A stretch of DNA of 46,125 nt from Prolixibacteraceae bacterium (lineage in GTDB: Bacteria > Bacteroidota > Bacteroidia > Bacteroidales > Prolixibacteraceae): positions 1-46,125 of the forward strand of contig JAFGGY010000052.1 in assembly GCA_016930365.1 (NCBI GenBank). The letters are read 5' to 3'. The position numbers and the translations under genes were made by a program. Numbering within the stretch: the first letter of the stretch is position 1; the number at the start of each line of letters is the position of its first letter. The notes under the pieces were generated by a model. It saw only the letters and a program-made list of their open reading frames with translations. It was not told the origin of the DNA and ran no database searches. Of the stretch, positions 29,237 through 37,855 are shown in pieces.

Positions 29237-29977
29237 TTATTCAATGATGACCGATACTTTATGTACAATTTCTTTGGCAGTGGTAAGGCTTGTGATATCG
29301 GTAAAGAGCTCGCCGTTGCTGCCGTCGTAGTGACTATGCCCTACGGGATTTAGAAAAAATTCTTTCCCTCTTTCGGTTTTATCGACCAATACAGTATAAA
29401 CCAGTGCAGGCTGGCACGACGAACGATATGCATCGTTGCCGGGGTATAAGTTGTTGTGCCAGTATTCGTTCCAATCCCAGGTCTGGTTTATTTCCATCAT
29501 TACCCTGAATTTATTGGGCAAAGGCCGGGCTGCAACGGTTTGCAATACAAAGTCGCTTGATGGTGTTGCTCCTGAAATGGCATCGGGCATCGGGTTTTCG
29601 GGCGACGGTACAATTTGGTTGCTTTCGCCTATCGGCCCCTTTTTGTATAGCCAGTAAGGGAGTGTAGCCGGGCGGTGCGCTTCACCGGGCTTGTTGTCCC
29701 AGCGGCCATCGCCTAAATCGGCATGTCCGTAAATCCCCTTTGCTACATACGACGTAACAAAAAGTGTTTCGATAAAATTTCCTTCGGCATCTTCAATCCA
29801 AACCGAAAAAGTAGGATGATTGTGTGCCGGCCCACTATAAAAACGCAGGCTAAGGGCAAGACCTTCGAGATTGCGATTCGTTTGAATCACTTCGGGCTGA
29901 TTATCTGTCATTTGTGTATTCCTACATCCAACAAAGACAGCCGTAGTAAGTATTACAATAATTAGAAACCTGGTCAT
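29237..29977 (-). CDS. DUF2271-like lipoprotein with an SGAT motif
   Basis: This 246-residue protein has a lipoprotein signal peptide (TTAVFVGC, Cys18). The segment HNHPTFSVWIEDAEGNFIETLFV is like the start of DUF2271 domains, which are small predicted periplasmic proteins. DAISGATPSSDF lies at about residue 135-146; the SGAT core recalls the flavinylation motif of FMN-binding domains, where FMN is attached to the threonine by ApbE. A beta-rich C-terminus ends KVSVIIE. It sits 16 bp upstream of a TonB-dependent receptor and is probably its operon partner. No PepSY or ApbE gene is in the window. The DUF2271 assignment is from memory of the family pattern and the flavin idea is speculative. Confidence 0.65.
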   Translation of the reverse strand: MTRFLIIVILTTAVFVGCRNTQMTDNQPEVIQTNRNLEGLALSLRFYSGPAHNHPTFSVWIEDAEGNFIETLFVTSYVAKGIYGHADLGDGRWDNKPGEAHRPATLPYWLYKKGPIGESNQIVPSPENPMPDAISGATPSSDFVLQTVAARPLPNKFRVMMEINQTWDWNEYWHNNLYPGNDAYRSSCQPALVYTVLVDKTERGKEFFLNPVGHSHYDGSNGELFTDITSLTTAKEIVHKVSVIIE

Positions 29978-30206
29978 GTTTTGTGATTTTAATTATGCTA
30001 TTGAAACGAAACAAAAGTAAAAATTGTTCAAATTTTGTTTATATATTTTTACATATAATTTAAACATGCGGATTTAATGTTAAGAAAAAGTTCAAGGGTG
30101 GTAATTAATCATCAATAATAAGCCTGCAAACGGGGTTGCCATGAAGCTTCAAATGGTTAAATTTGTTTTCAGATTTAAACTACGTACGAATACAAAATTC
30201 AAGAGG

Positions 30207-31238
30207 ATGGGTAAAAAGAAAAGAATTGGAATTTTAACTGCGGGAGGGGACTGCCCGGGCTTAAATGCGGCTATACGCGGTATTGGGAAAACAGCCATTG
30301 TAGAGCACGGCATGGAAGTTATTGGCTTTGTATCGGGTTATACCGGCCTTATTTATAAAGAATATGTGCAGCTTGAGCCCGATAAACTTTCGGGCATTCT
30401 TACCCTTGGAGGTACTATTTTGGGAACTTCGCGCGAAAAACCATTCAAAATCAGCCAGAACGATGGCAATATTAACAAGCCTGAATTAATAAAAGAAAAT
30501 TACCACGAGTTGGGGCTCGACTGTTTAATTTGCATCGGGGGGAACGGCACAATGAAAACAGCCGCTAAAATTGGAGAGCTTGGACTTAATGTTGTTGGCA
30601 TACCCAAAACCATCGACAACGATGTGTGGGGTACGGACGTTACTTTTGGTTTCGATTCGGCAGTAGCAATTGCGACCGAAGCCATCGACAGGCTTCATAC
30701 TACCGCAAACTCACATCAGCGTGCAATGGTTATCGAAGTTATGGGGCACGATGCCGGGTGGATTGCGCTGTATGCTGGTATGGCTGGTGGTGGCGACATT
30801 ATTTTGTTGCCCGAAATAGAATATAATGTTCGCTCGGTATGTAAAAAAATTGAAGAGCGCTTCGAAAATAAGAAAGCCTATTCAATTGTAGTAGTGGCCG
30901 AGGGAATTAAAGTACCTAAGGATTATTCGCCCGGAAATTATATTGCCGAATGCATTACCGAATATACCGGTGTTGAGTCGAGAGTTACTAAGCTGGGGTA
31001 CTTGCAACGAGGTGGAAGCCCTACTGCTGCCGACCGAATATTGGCAACCCGCTATGGAAGTTACGCAGCCGAAATAATTGCTAATGGCGATTATGGCCTG
31101 ATGGTGGCAATGCAAAACAACAAGCTAACTACGGTTCCCTTATCGGAAGTTGAAGGAAAGCTTAATTTGGTAGCCGAAGACGATCCATTGGTGTTGAAGT
31201 GTCGCAACATGGGCGTATCGTTTGGCGACGAATACTAA
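30207..31238 (+). CDS. pfkA: 6-phosphofructokinase (ATP or PPi dependent)
   Basis: I start at MGKKKRIGILTAGGDCPGLN (ATG 30207), the usual N-terminus of the family. An in-frame ATG at 30141 would add 22 atypical residues. The 343-residue enzyme phosphorylates fructose-6-phosphate to fructose-1,6-bisphosphate. Motifs: GGDCPGLNAAIRG (13-25), GGNGTMKTAA (111-120), PKTIDND (133-139, with catalytic Asp137), and the fructose-6-P region MVIEVMGHDAGWIAL. By analogy with E. coli PFK, Gly114 sits where Gly104 marks ATP enzymes, Lys134 replaces Gly124 as in PPi enzymes, and Asn113 replaces the Mg-binding Asp103. This mixture resembles the group III PFKs, so the phosphoryl donor is uncertain. The gene converges on gldB. 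Confidence 0.93.
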   Translation: MGKKKRIGILTAGGDCPGLNAAIRGIGKTAIVEHGMEVIGFVSGYTGLIYKEYVQLEPDKLSGILTLGGTILGTSREKPFKISQNDGNINKPELIKENYHELGLDCLICIGGNGTMKTAAKIGELGLNVVGIPKTIDNDVWGTDVTFGFDSAVAIATEAIDRLHTTANSHQRAMVIEVMGHDAGWIALYAGMAGGGDIILLPEIEYNVRSVCKKIEERFENKKAYSIVVVAEGIKVPKDYSPGNYIAECITEYTGVESRVTKLGYLQRGGSPTAADRILATRYGSYAAEIIANGDYGLMVAMQNNKLTTVPLSEVEGKLNLVAEDDPLVLKCRNMGVSFGDEY

Positions 31239-31249
31239 CGAAAAATGTT

Positions 31250-32251
31250 TTACTCCGGAAAATAGCCCGATTGCGATAAAATAAGTTGAGCATCATTGGT
31301 TTCCATCAGTTCAGCCAGGCTCAGCTCGGGATGCTTATTCATGTACGAACGCAAAATTTGCCAGCCCAACCAAATGCCTGTTCGTCCGGGCGACTCATCG
31401 GTGAATGGCTGCGTAAAAGGCGCATTTTCGAGGTATTTTCTCATTTCGAGTTTGTCCGACGAATACAAAAGTTTTCGTTCAACCAGGTAAGTCCACATGG
31501 CTGCCTCGTGTTTCTCGCACCATTCGAGTTTTCTTGCACTGTAACCCATGATAACCGAATCGGGCATTTGGGGCATCATGGCTTCAACAAAATAGGTGAG
31601 TTTCCCTTCGTAAATCATATTCGAAAGTAAATGTTCGTTTTCCGACGTATTGGGATATTCGGTTACAGCCCAGGCATAAAAAGCATCGGGTACCATTTTT
31701 TGAGGATACATGGTATTAATAATATATTGATGAATACCCAGATACCTGTAAAAAACACAATCGCTTCCCAGGTATTTATCAAGGGCAACTCCTATAAAAT
31801 TATCGCCCACTACCAGCGAGTGATTAAAACCCGAAGCATAGGTGTAAATATCGGGCAATTCGGTATCGGGAAAATAATAACGAAGATGTTTATATCCCGA
31901 TTCGAACTGCTTTTTGAGATCGTCAATATTGGCAAAAACTTTTTGCGTTTCGACACCAACTTGAGTATAAACACTATCGTTAAGAAACCTGCGCAGGTTT
32001 TGGTTAAACTCGTCGGTACCTGCTTCGCCCAACTTTAATATCTGTTGTGTATAAATGTCGATAAAGTTCTGGTGATTCGGGTAAATCGAAGTAATATTCT
32101 CGATGGCTTCTTCGCTTGTACCGGCATACAACAAGCTATCAACACGGTATATCTTCACATCGGCTTCGATATCCGAAACATCAATCTTTAAACGGTTTGG
32201 TTTACAGGCAAAAACTATTATGCCCAGTAAAGGAATCAATAAATATTTCAT
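31250..32251 (-). CDS. gldB: gliding motility lipoprotein GldB
   Basis: This 333-residue protein has a lipoprotein signal (MKYLLIPLLGIIVFAC, Cys16). It has the GldB family course: an early RVDSLLYAG segment, YYFPDTELPDIYTYASGFNHSLVVGDNFIGVALDKYLG in the middle, and the C-terminal ESPGRTGIWLGWQILRSYMNKHPELSLAELM. The middle region resembles a zinc-metallopeptidase-like fold predicted for the family. GldB is required for gliding in flavobacteria, but homologues occur widely in non-gliding Bacteroidota. It is transcribed divergently from a PorT-like barrel gene, with nadE beyond; gldB near nadE is a recurrent arrangement in the phylum as I recall it. Confidence 0.9.
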   Translation of the reverse strand: MKYLLIPLLGIIVFACKPNRLKIDVSDIEADVKIYRVDSLLYAGTSEEAIENITSIYPNHQNFIDIYTQQILKLGEAGTDEFNQNLRRFLNDSVYTQVGVETQKVFANIDDLKKQFESGYKHLRYYFPDTELPDIYTYASGFNHSLVVGDNFIGVALDKYLGSDCVFYRYLGIHQYIINTMYPQKMVPDAFYAWAVTEYPNTSENEHLLSNMIYEGKLTYFVEAMMPQMPDSVIMGYSARKLEWCEKHEAAMWTYLVERKLLYSSDKLEMRKYLENAPFTQPFTDESPGRTGIWLGWQILRSYMNKHPELSLAELMETNDAQLILSQSGYFPE

Positions 32252-32326
32252 GTTATCTGCAATTTGTTTTCTTTCTTTTGTTATGTCTGCAAATTTAATA
32301 AAACCAAAGATGTAGTTGGCATATTG

Positions 32327-32356
32327 TTGCGATAGTAAAAATTCGTCCTATTTTTG
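32327..32356 (+). promoter_or_regulatory. predicted promoter of the PorT-like gene
   Basis: TTG (32327-32329), a 19-base spacer and TATTTTTG (32349-32356) match the Bacteroidota promoter pattern TTG-N19-TAnnTTTG. The start codon I prefer is at 32384, 27 bases downstream, so an earlier in-frame ATG at 32354 would lie at or before the expected transcription start. This supports the shorter protein. Confidence 0.6.
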
Positions 32357-32383
32357 TATAGTATTACAAAAACTACTAAGCAA

Positions 32384-33055
32384 ATGAAAACATTTTTACT
32401 CTCAATTTTAGTATTGGCGACATCGGTTTTATCGGCTCAAAACTTTCGGTTGGGGTTTCAAACCAGTCCGCACTTTAGCTGGATTAATTCGAGCAATGGT
32501 GAAATTTCAAACGACGAAGTAAGGCTTGGATTGCGTTACGGCCTCGATGCCGATATTTACCTGGCAGGTTTTCCGCGTTATACCATCAATACCGGACTTT
32601 TTGTGGCCAACCATTCGTTTAAAGCTCAATATACTACAGCTCAGAGTTTTTCGATAAACGGAAAAGTATTCGACGAAGCAGTGAATATCCTGTATAAAAC
32701 AAACTATGTTGAAATACCGATGAATATTAAGCTTCGTTCCGACATGTTTTACCGAATGACTTTTTACGGCCAGTTCGGTTTGTCGAACCTTTTTAATATT
32801 AGCGCCTCGGCCACATCGAGCGATAAGCAACTCGATGGCGACTCGGTAAACGACGGAGCGCTCAACCGCCATATCCGGTTTTATAATGTTAACATGATTA
32901 TGGGAGGCGGAATGGAATACGATGTAGGTAGCAATACCTCAATTAATGTTGGAGTTCAGTATTCGAACGGGCTTACCGATGTAACCAAAATTGAATCGCT
33001 GAACGAAAAGTCGGTTTTTAATTCGCTGCGACTTATTGTAGGGGTTATGTTCTAA
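32384..33055 (+). CDS. PorT-like outer-membrane beta-barrel protein
   Basis: Starting at ATG 32384 gives 223 residues with a signal peptide MKTFLLSILVLATSVLSAQ. A small barrel follows with alternating hydrophobic strands (NFRLGFQTSPHFSWI, TINTGLFVANHSF, YVEIPMNIKLRS), ending LRLIVGVMF. The pattern is that of the PorT / outer_membrane_beta-barrel family; PorT takes part in type IX secretion in Porphyromonas. Many members have no tested role, so a T9SS function is inferred from family and from gldB next door. It is divergent from gldB and 47 bp upstream of nadE, possibly in the same transcript. Confidence 0.75.
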   Translation: MKTFLLSILVLATSVLSAQNFRLGFQTSPHFSWINSSNGEISNDEVRLGLRYGLDADIYLAGFPRYTINTGLFVANHSFKAQYTTAQSFSINGKVFDEAVNILYKTNYVEIPMNIKLRSDMFYRMTFYGQFGLSNLFNISASATSSDKQLDGDSVNDGALNRHIRFYNVNMIMGGGMEYDVGSNTSINVGVQYSNGLTDVTKIESLNEKSVFNSLRLIVGVMF

Positions 33056-33102
33056 ACGTTGTTGTTGGATATACATTCAAGCACAAAACAAATTTATCAG
33101 CC

Positions 33103-34752
33103 ATGAAGATTGCCATAGCTCAACTAAACTATCATATTGGAAATTTTTACCAAAACAGCGAGCGAATTATTACCCATATTGAACGAGCGAAAGCCGAAGA
33201 TGCCGAGCTGGTAGTTTTTTCTGAGTTATCGGTTTGTGGTTATTACCCACACGATTTACTCGAGCGAAAAGAGTTTATCGAAAACACACAACGAGCCATC
33301 AATAAAATAGTCAAAGCCTGTTCGGGAATTGCAGCTATAGTTGGAGCTCCAACCATAAACGAAAGTCAACGGGGCAAAAAACTTTTCAATTCGGCCTTGT
33401 TTATCGAAAATCAAACCGTACAAAAAATTATTCACAAAACTCTGTTGCCCACTTACGATATTTTTGATGAATACCGGCATTTTGAACCCAACAAGGTGTT
33501 CGAAACCATCGATTTTAACGGGCATACCTTAGCGCTTACCATTTGCGAAGATTTGTGGGATAACCAGCCCACTAACAACAGTTTTGCCAAAAGTAAAATG
33601 TACATTACTTCGCCGCTTGAAGAGCTCTGCAAGCAAAATCCCGACCTAATTATCAACATCGCCGCATCGCCTTTTTCGTTCGACCAGGAAGGAAACCGTA
33701 AAGCAACTTTACAGCGTAATGCCGCCGAATATCAATTGCCGCTGGTGTATGTTAACCAGGTAGGAGCACAAACCGAAATAATTTTCGACGGCGGCTCGAT
33801 GTTTATCAGCCCCAAAGGTGAAATCGTGCAGGAAATGAGCTACTTTGAAGAAGATTTCAGAATAATTGACACCGATAATACATCTACAAAATCGCTTCAA
33901 ACCCGTGAACCAGCCATTGCAAAAATTAACAGGGCTTTAGAATTAGGCGTCAAAGATTATTTTGAAAAGATGGGCTTTAAATCGGCCACACTGGGCTTGT
34001 CGGGAGGAATTGACTCGGCCGTAGTTGCCGTTTTGGCAGTCCGCGCCTTAGGCTCCGAGAATGTTCGGGTGTTGCTTATGCCCTCGAAATATTCATCCGA
34101 CCACAGCATTACCGATGCCGTTAAGCTGGCCAAAAACCTGGGAATTGAATACCAAACCATTCCCATTCAACCAATTGTCGATTCGTTCGAGAAGGCATTG
34201 AACCCTATTTTCGACGGCCTTCCTGCCGATGTTACCGAAGAAAACATTCAGGCACGTACTCGCGGTGTACTGGTCATGGCTTTGTCGAATAAATTTGGAA
34301 ATATTTTGCTCAATACGTCGAACAAAAGCGAATGTGCAGTAGGATACGGAACCCTTTATGGCGATATGAACGGTGGCCTCTCGGTGCTGGGCGATGTTTA
34401 TAAAACCGATGTTTTTGAACTGGCCCGATATATGAATCGCAACGAAGAAGTGATTCCTGAAAATATCATCAGCAAGCCACCATCGGCTGAGCTTCGCCCC
34501 GACCAGAAAGACAGCGATTCGCTGCCCGATTATGCGATATTGGATGAAATATTGTACCGGTATATTGAGCAAAATCAATCGCCCGATGAAATTATTGCCG
34601 CTGGTTACGATGCCGAAACCGTTAAGCGCACTGCCCGAATGGTGAATATGAACGAATACAAGCGTTTCCAAACTGCCCCTGTTTTGCGTATCTCGTCGAA
34701 AGCTTTTGGTTTTGGTCGAAAAATGCCCCTTGTTGCAAAATACAATCTATAA
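33103..34752 (+). CDS. nadE: glutamine-dependent NAD+ synthetase
   Basis: This 549-residue two-domain enzyme makes NAD+ from nicotinate adenine dinucleotide, ATP and glutamine in the cytoplasm. The N-terminal nitrilase-type glutaminase has its triad at Glu41 (FSELSVCGY), Lys112 (HKTLLPTYD) and Cys148 (LTICEDLWDN). The synthetase domain has the P-loop SGGIDS at 300-305, followed by the LLNTSNKSECAVGYGTLYGDMNGG and KPPSAELRPDQKDSDSLPDY regions. Length matches the bacterial two-domain form (about 540-550). No anomaly was seen. Confidence 0.96.
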   Translation: MKIAIAQLNYHIGNFYQNSERIITHIERAKAEDAELVVFSELSVCGYYPHDLLERKEFIENTQRAINKIVKACSGIAAIVGAPTINESQRGKKLFNSALFIENQTVQKIIHKTLLPTYDIFDEYRHFEPNKVFETIDFNGHTLALTICEDLWDNQPTNNSFAKSKMYITSPLEELCKQNPDLIINIAASPFSFDQEGNRKATLQRNAAEYQLPLVYVNQVGAQTEIIFDGGSMFISPKGEIVQEMSYFEEDFRIIDTDNTSTKSLQTREPAIAKINRALELGVKDYFEKMGFKSATLGLSGGIDSAVVAVLAVRALGSENVRVLLMPSKYSSDHSITDAVKLAKNLGIEYQTIPIQPIVDSFEKALNPIFDGLPADVTEENIQARTRGVLVMALSNKFGNILLNTSNKSECAVGYGTLYGDMNGGLSVLGDVYKTDVFELARYMNRNEEVIPENIISKPPSAELRPDQKDSDSLPDYAILDEILYRYIEQNQSPDEIIAAGYDAETVKRTARMVNMNEYKRFQTAPVLRISSKAFGFGRKMPLVAKYNL

Positions 34753-34867
34753 AACTCTCGTATTAGAAACAAAATTTTGCTTATCGGCTCATAAATATGA
34801 TATTGGCTGTATTCTTATTGAATAAAATAATTAACTTTGATGCTGCACAACATAAAATACAGGGCTT

Positions 34868-35569
34868 ATGCTGAATGCTGAAAAGGGGTTAAGTTCATTA
34901 CAAGAACCACGAAAATCGATATTTAAATACCTTACCGAGGAGGAAAAGGTGGAATTGGAGAACCACCTAACACGGGTACAGGTTAAACGCAACGATCTCA
35001 TATTTAAAGAAGGCGACCGTCCGCAGGGTTTTATTACGCTTGAGGCAGGTAAGGTAAAAATATTTAAAGAAGGCGTAGGCGGGCGCGAGCAAATATTGCG
35101 AATGATTAAGCCCGGCGGTTTTGTGAGTTATCGTGCTCTTATAGTTGGTGAACCACACATTGCCTCGGCCGTTGCTTTAGAAGATTCAGTTATCTGCCTT
35201 ATCGAAAGCGACTATTTTTTCAGCAATTTATTAAAAAACAATGCATTAACCCTTCGTCTGCTCTCCAAACTAGCCAAAGAATTAGGATTTTCCAATTCAC
35301 GTACCGTAACCCTTACTCAAAAACATATACGAGGCCGCTTGGCCGAATCGCTCATTTTATTGATGCAAAAATATGGCTTCGAACCCGACGGAACGACCAT
35401 AAAAGCTTACCTGTCGCGCGAAGATTTAGCCAACCTTTCGAACATGACTACTTCGAATGCTATACGCACCCTATCGAGTTTTGTAAACGAAAAAGTTATA
35501 GCTATCGATGGCCGTAAGGTAAAAATACTCGATACCGTTAAACTCGACCATATTAGTAAAATGGGATAA
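34868..35569 (+). CDS. Crp/Fnr-family transcriptional regulator
   Basis: This 233-residue protein has a cyclic-nucleotide-binding-like domain (about 20-140; IFKEGDRPQGFITLEAGKVKIFKEG) and a C-terminal winged helix-turn-helix (YLSREDLANLSNMTTSNAIRTLSSF, about 185-209). It has no cysteine cluster of the Fnr type. The effector site lacks an obvious cAMP-binding signature, as is common for Bacteroidota members. It stands alone, 115 bp after nadE and about 140 bp before a GH8 gene. TAACTTTG at 34832-34839 upstream could be a -7 element, but a TTG at correct spacing was not found. Target genes unknown. Confidence 0.9.
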   Translation: MLNAEKGLSSLQEPRKSIFKYLTEEEKVELENHLTRVQVKRNDLIFKEGDRPQGFITLEAGKVKIFKEGVGGREQILRMIKPGGFVSYRALIVGEPHIASAVALEDSVICLIESDYFFSNLLKNNALTLRLLSKLAKELGFSNSRTVTLTQKHIRGRLAESLILLMQKYGFEPDGTTIKAYLSREDLANLSNMTTSNAIRTLSSFVNEKVIAIDGRKVKILDTVKLDHISKMG

Positions 35570-35617
35570 TAACCGCTAAATAATTCTCAACGAAATATAT
35601 TTATTTTACCAAAAAAG

Positions 35618-35647
35618 TTGATAATAGGAGAAGAATATGTATTTTTC
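35618..35647 (+). promoter_or_regulatory. possible promoter of the GH8 gene
   Basis: TTG (35618-35620), 19 bases, then TATTTTTC (35640-35647) is one mismatch from TAnnTTTG. Transcription would begin near 35654, which would exclude the upstream in-frame ATGs at 35618 and about 35675 or leave the latter marginal. It therefore favours the start at 35711. Confidence 0.35.
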
Positions 35648-35710
35648 GTTCCGAACTATGCATTATATACTTACATGAATATAATTACTAATAAATACAA
35701 ACAAATCACT

Positions 35711-37027
35711 ATGAGGAAATTTATTTTGTATCCCTTATTTGTAATGGCTATAATTATTTTAGGTAGTACATCGGGGAGTAGTAAAAACGATTGCAACGAT
35801 GATGTAAAAGATTCGAGGGGAAAAATGAAACCATGGAAAAAGGGAGCATGGGAAACCGGTAAATACCGAAATGTTTTTCTCGAAGCCGGTTACAGCCAGG
35901 AAGAAATTGATGCTAAACTGGCAAAAGCATATTACGATGTTTTTGAAGGTCCCGACAGGGTTTACTTCGAAGTTGGCGACTCAATGGCCTACGTTTCGGA
36001 TGTAAAAAACAAAGATTGCCGTACTGAAGGACTATCATACGGATTAATGGTTGCTGTTCAGCTTGACAAAAAAGATGTGTTTGATAAACTATGGCGTTGG
36101 ACATTCAAATACATGCAACACCAGGAAGGCCCCAGCGAAGCTTATTTTGCATGGAGTGTTGACCCCGAAACCGGCAGAAAATTTTCATCCGGTTCGGCTT
36201 CCGATGGTGAACTTTACTTTGTTACCGCGCTTCTTTTTGCATCGAACCGCTGGGGTAACGATACCGGAATTGACTATTATGCACAAGCTCGTCGCATTTT
36301 GGATGCTATGTGGAGCAAAGATGGCACCAGTAGAGTAACTCACGTAATTAACACCGAACACAAACTCATTACCTTTACCCCCGATCCGGGAGGATACAGA
36401 TATACGGATCCATCGTACCATGTACCGGCATTTATGGAAGTGTGGGCTGAATATGCCAACGACGGGCACGAGCAATTTTACCGCGACTGCGCCGATTCTT
36501 CACGCGCATTTTTAAAGCGTACTATTCACCCCGAAACCGGGTTAAATCCCGATTATGCTGAATTTAGCGGTGCTCCACGCAAAAACTGGGGACAAATGGG
36601 CGATGCATTCCGCTACGACTCGTGGAGGGTGCCTATGAATATTGCCATGGATTATTCATGGTTTGCTAAAGACAAAAAATGGCAAAAAGAATATGCAAAA
36701 CTTCTTCAAAACTTCTTGTTTTGCGAAGGTATTGACACATTTGTTGACCAATACAATCTTGATGGTACAAAACCCGATTGGATTCTGCCTGCTGGTAAAA
36801 ATCCTTCGTACGAGAAATTACGCCACTCAATTGGTTTTGTCGCAACTTCGGCTGCCGCATCAATAATGGGCACACAAAGAAAAAGCTGGTTATTTGTTGA
36901 TGAGTTATGGAATGCCAAACTCGAACCTTACGAAGATGGTTATTTCGACCCATATTACGATGGATTACTCTATCTTTTTAGCATAATGCACCTAAGTGGA
37001 AATTACCAATTGATTACACCAAATTAA
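35711..37027 (+). CDS. GH8 glycosidase, like reducing-end xylose-releasing exo-oligoxylanase or endoglucanase
   Basis: Starting at MRKFILYPLFVM (ATG 35711) gives 438 residues with an N-terminal signal/hydrophobic segment, so it is exported. The GH8 (alpha/alpha)6-barrel motifs are visible: CRTEGLSYGLMVAV with the general-acid Glu (about residue 105), the SASDGELYFVTALLFAS segment, and FRYDSWRVPMNIAMDYSW, whose Asp corresponds to the catalytic base of the exo-oligoxylanase (Rex) type. GH8 enzymes invert beta-1,4 bonds in xylo-oligosaccharides, cellulose, chitosan or lichenan. Sequence flavour suggests Rex-like. No CBM or sorting domain is present. It is a single-gene transcript closed by a strong terminator, and no xylan locus adjoins it. 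Confidence 0.87.
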   Translation: MRKFILYPLFVMAIIILGSTSGSSKNDCNDDVKDSRGKMKPWKKGAWETGKYRNVFLEAGYSQEEIDAKLAKAYYDVFEGPDRVYFEVGDSMAYVSDVKNKDCRTEGLSYGLMVAVQLDKKDVFDKLWRWTFKYMQHQEGPSEAYFAWSVDPETGRKFSSGSASDGELYFVTALLFASNRWGNDTGIDYYAQARRILDAMWSKDGTSRVTHVINTEHKLITFTPDPGGYRYTDPSYHVPAFMEVWAEYANDGHEQFYRDCADSSRAFLKRTIHPETGLNPDYAEFSGAPRKNWGQMGDAFRYDSWRVPMNIAMDYSWFAKDKKWQKEYAKLLQNFLFCEGIDTFVDQYNLDGTKPDWILPAGKNPSYEKLRHSIGFVATSAAASIMGTQRKSWLFVDELWNAKLEPYEDGYFDPYYDGLLYLFSIMHLSGNYQLITPN

Positions 37028-37034
37028 ACATAAC

Positions 37035-37073
37035 AAATAAAGCCGGCCAAAACAATGCCGGCTTTATTTTTCT
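37035..37073 (+). terminator. rho-independent terminator after the GH8 gene
   Basis: AAATAAAGCCGGC (37035-37047) pairs perfectly with GCCGGCTTTATTT (37057-37069) across a 9-base loop, followed by TTTCT. The 13-bp stem with A/T ends could work in both directions, but only the upstream gene points at it. Confidence 0.93.
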
Positions 37074-37147
37074 CTATAAACAAAGATATTGCTGAAACAT
37101 TTATCATTTAGCCAACAAAACTTCGAAAACAATCACAGCATTAAGGA

Positions 37148-37855
37148 ATGGAATTTTTAAACGAAATCATACAATCCACCGAAGTCAATACCACCACTTC
37201 GTTTTTTAGATTGGTGTTGAGTTTTATAGCCGGTGCAATTATTGGGTTCGAGCGCGAAACACACCACCAACCAGCCGGATTACGAACCCATATCTTAATT
37301 TGCACAGGCTCAACACTCATTATGCTTTTATCAATTTATATTCCTCAAACTTATACGCAATTTTCAATAGGCGACCCCGGTCGTATTGCGGCACAAGTTG
37401 TTTCGGGCATTGGTTTTATTGGTGCAGGAGCAATATTACGAATGGGCATCAACGTACGTGGATTAACAACAGCTGCATCAATCTGGACAATAGCGGCAAT
37501 TGGCCTTGCCATTGGTGCCGGCTTGTATCTTCCAGCATTACTTACCGTAGTTTTTATGTTAATAATTTTAATCGTGGTTGAACAACTTGAACGTTTCTTT
37601 TTTACCCCAATGAACATCAAATTGCTTACAATTATTACAACGTCATACGAAAGCGATATAATAGTAAAGAAAATTCTGAACACCTATCACTCACGCATAC
37701 TGGATGTTAATCCAACTGTAGAATCAAATCACCAATACGAATTAACTTACAAAATTACTGCTCCCGATAAAAAACAATGGCTTGAACTGTCGCAACTTAT
37801 TATTGATAGTGATAAAAACATCATCCAGTCAAAATTCCACGACCTTGTTTCTTAA
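37148..37855 (+). CDS. MgtC/SapB-family inner-membrane protein
   Basis: This 235-residue protein has about four to five membrane spans in its first 145 residues. The MgtC signatures are present: FIAGAIIGFERETHHQPAGLRTH, IAAQVVSGIGFIGAGAILRM and VRGLTTAASIWTIAAIGLAIGAG. A soluble C-terminal domain (about 150-235, LLTIITTSYESDIIVKKIL) is of the kind found in long MgtC forms. Family members are linked to growth at low magnesium and to membrane-potential or ATP-synthase control. No magnesium-sensing leader could be recognised. It stands alone, 75 bp beyond the GH8 terminator. Confidence 0.9.
   Translation: MEFLNEIIQSTEVNTTTSFFRLVLSFIAGAIIGFERETHHQPAGLRTHILICTGSTLIMLLSIYIPQTYTQFSIGDPGRIAAQVVSGIGFIGAGAILRMGINVRGLTTAASIWTIAAIGLAIGAGLYLPALLTVVFMLIILIVVEQLERFFFTPMNIKLLTIITTSYESDIIVKKILNTYHSRILDVNPTVESNHQYELTYKITAPDKKQWLELSQLIIDSDKNIIQSKFHDLVS

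Noticed and set aside
34832-34839. TAACTTTG as promoter of the Crp/Fnr gene
   Set aside because: It fits the -7 element, but the nearest TTG motifs are 11 or 26 bases away, outside the usual 17-23 spacing.
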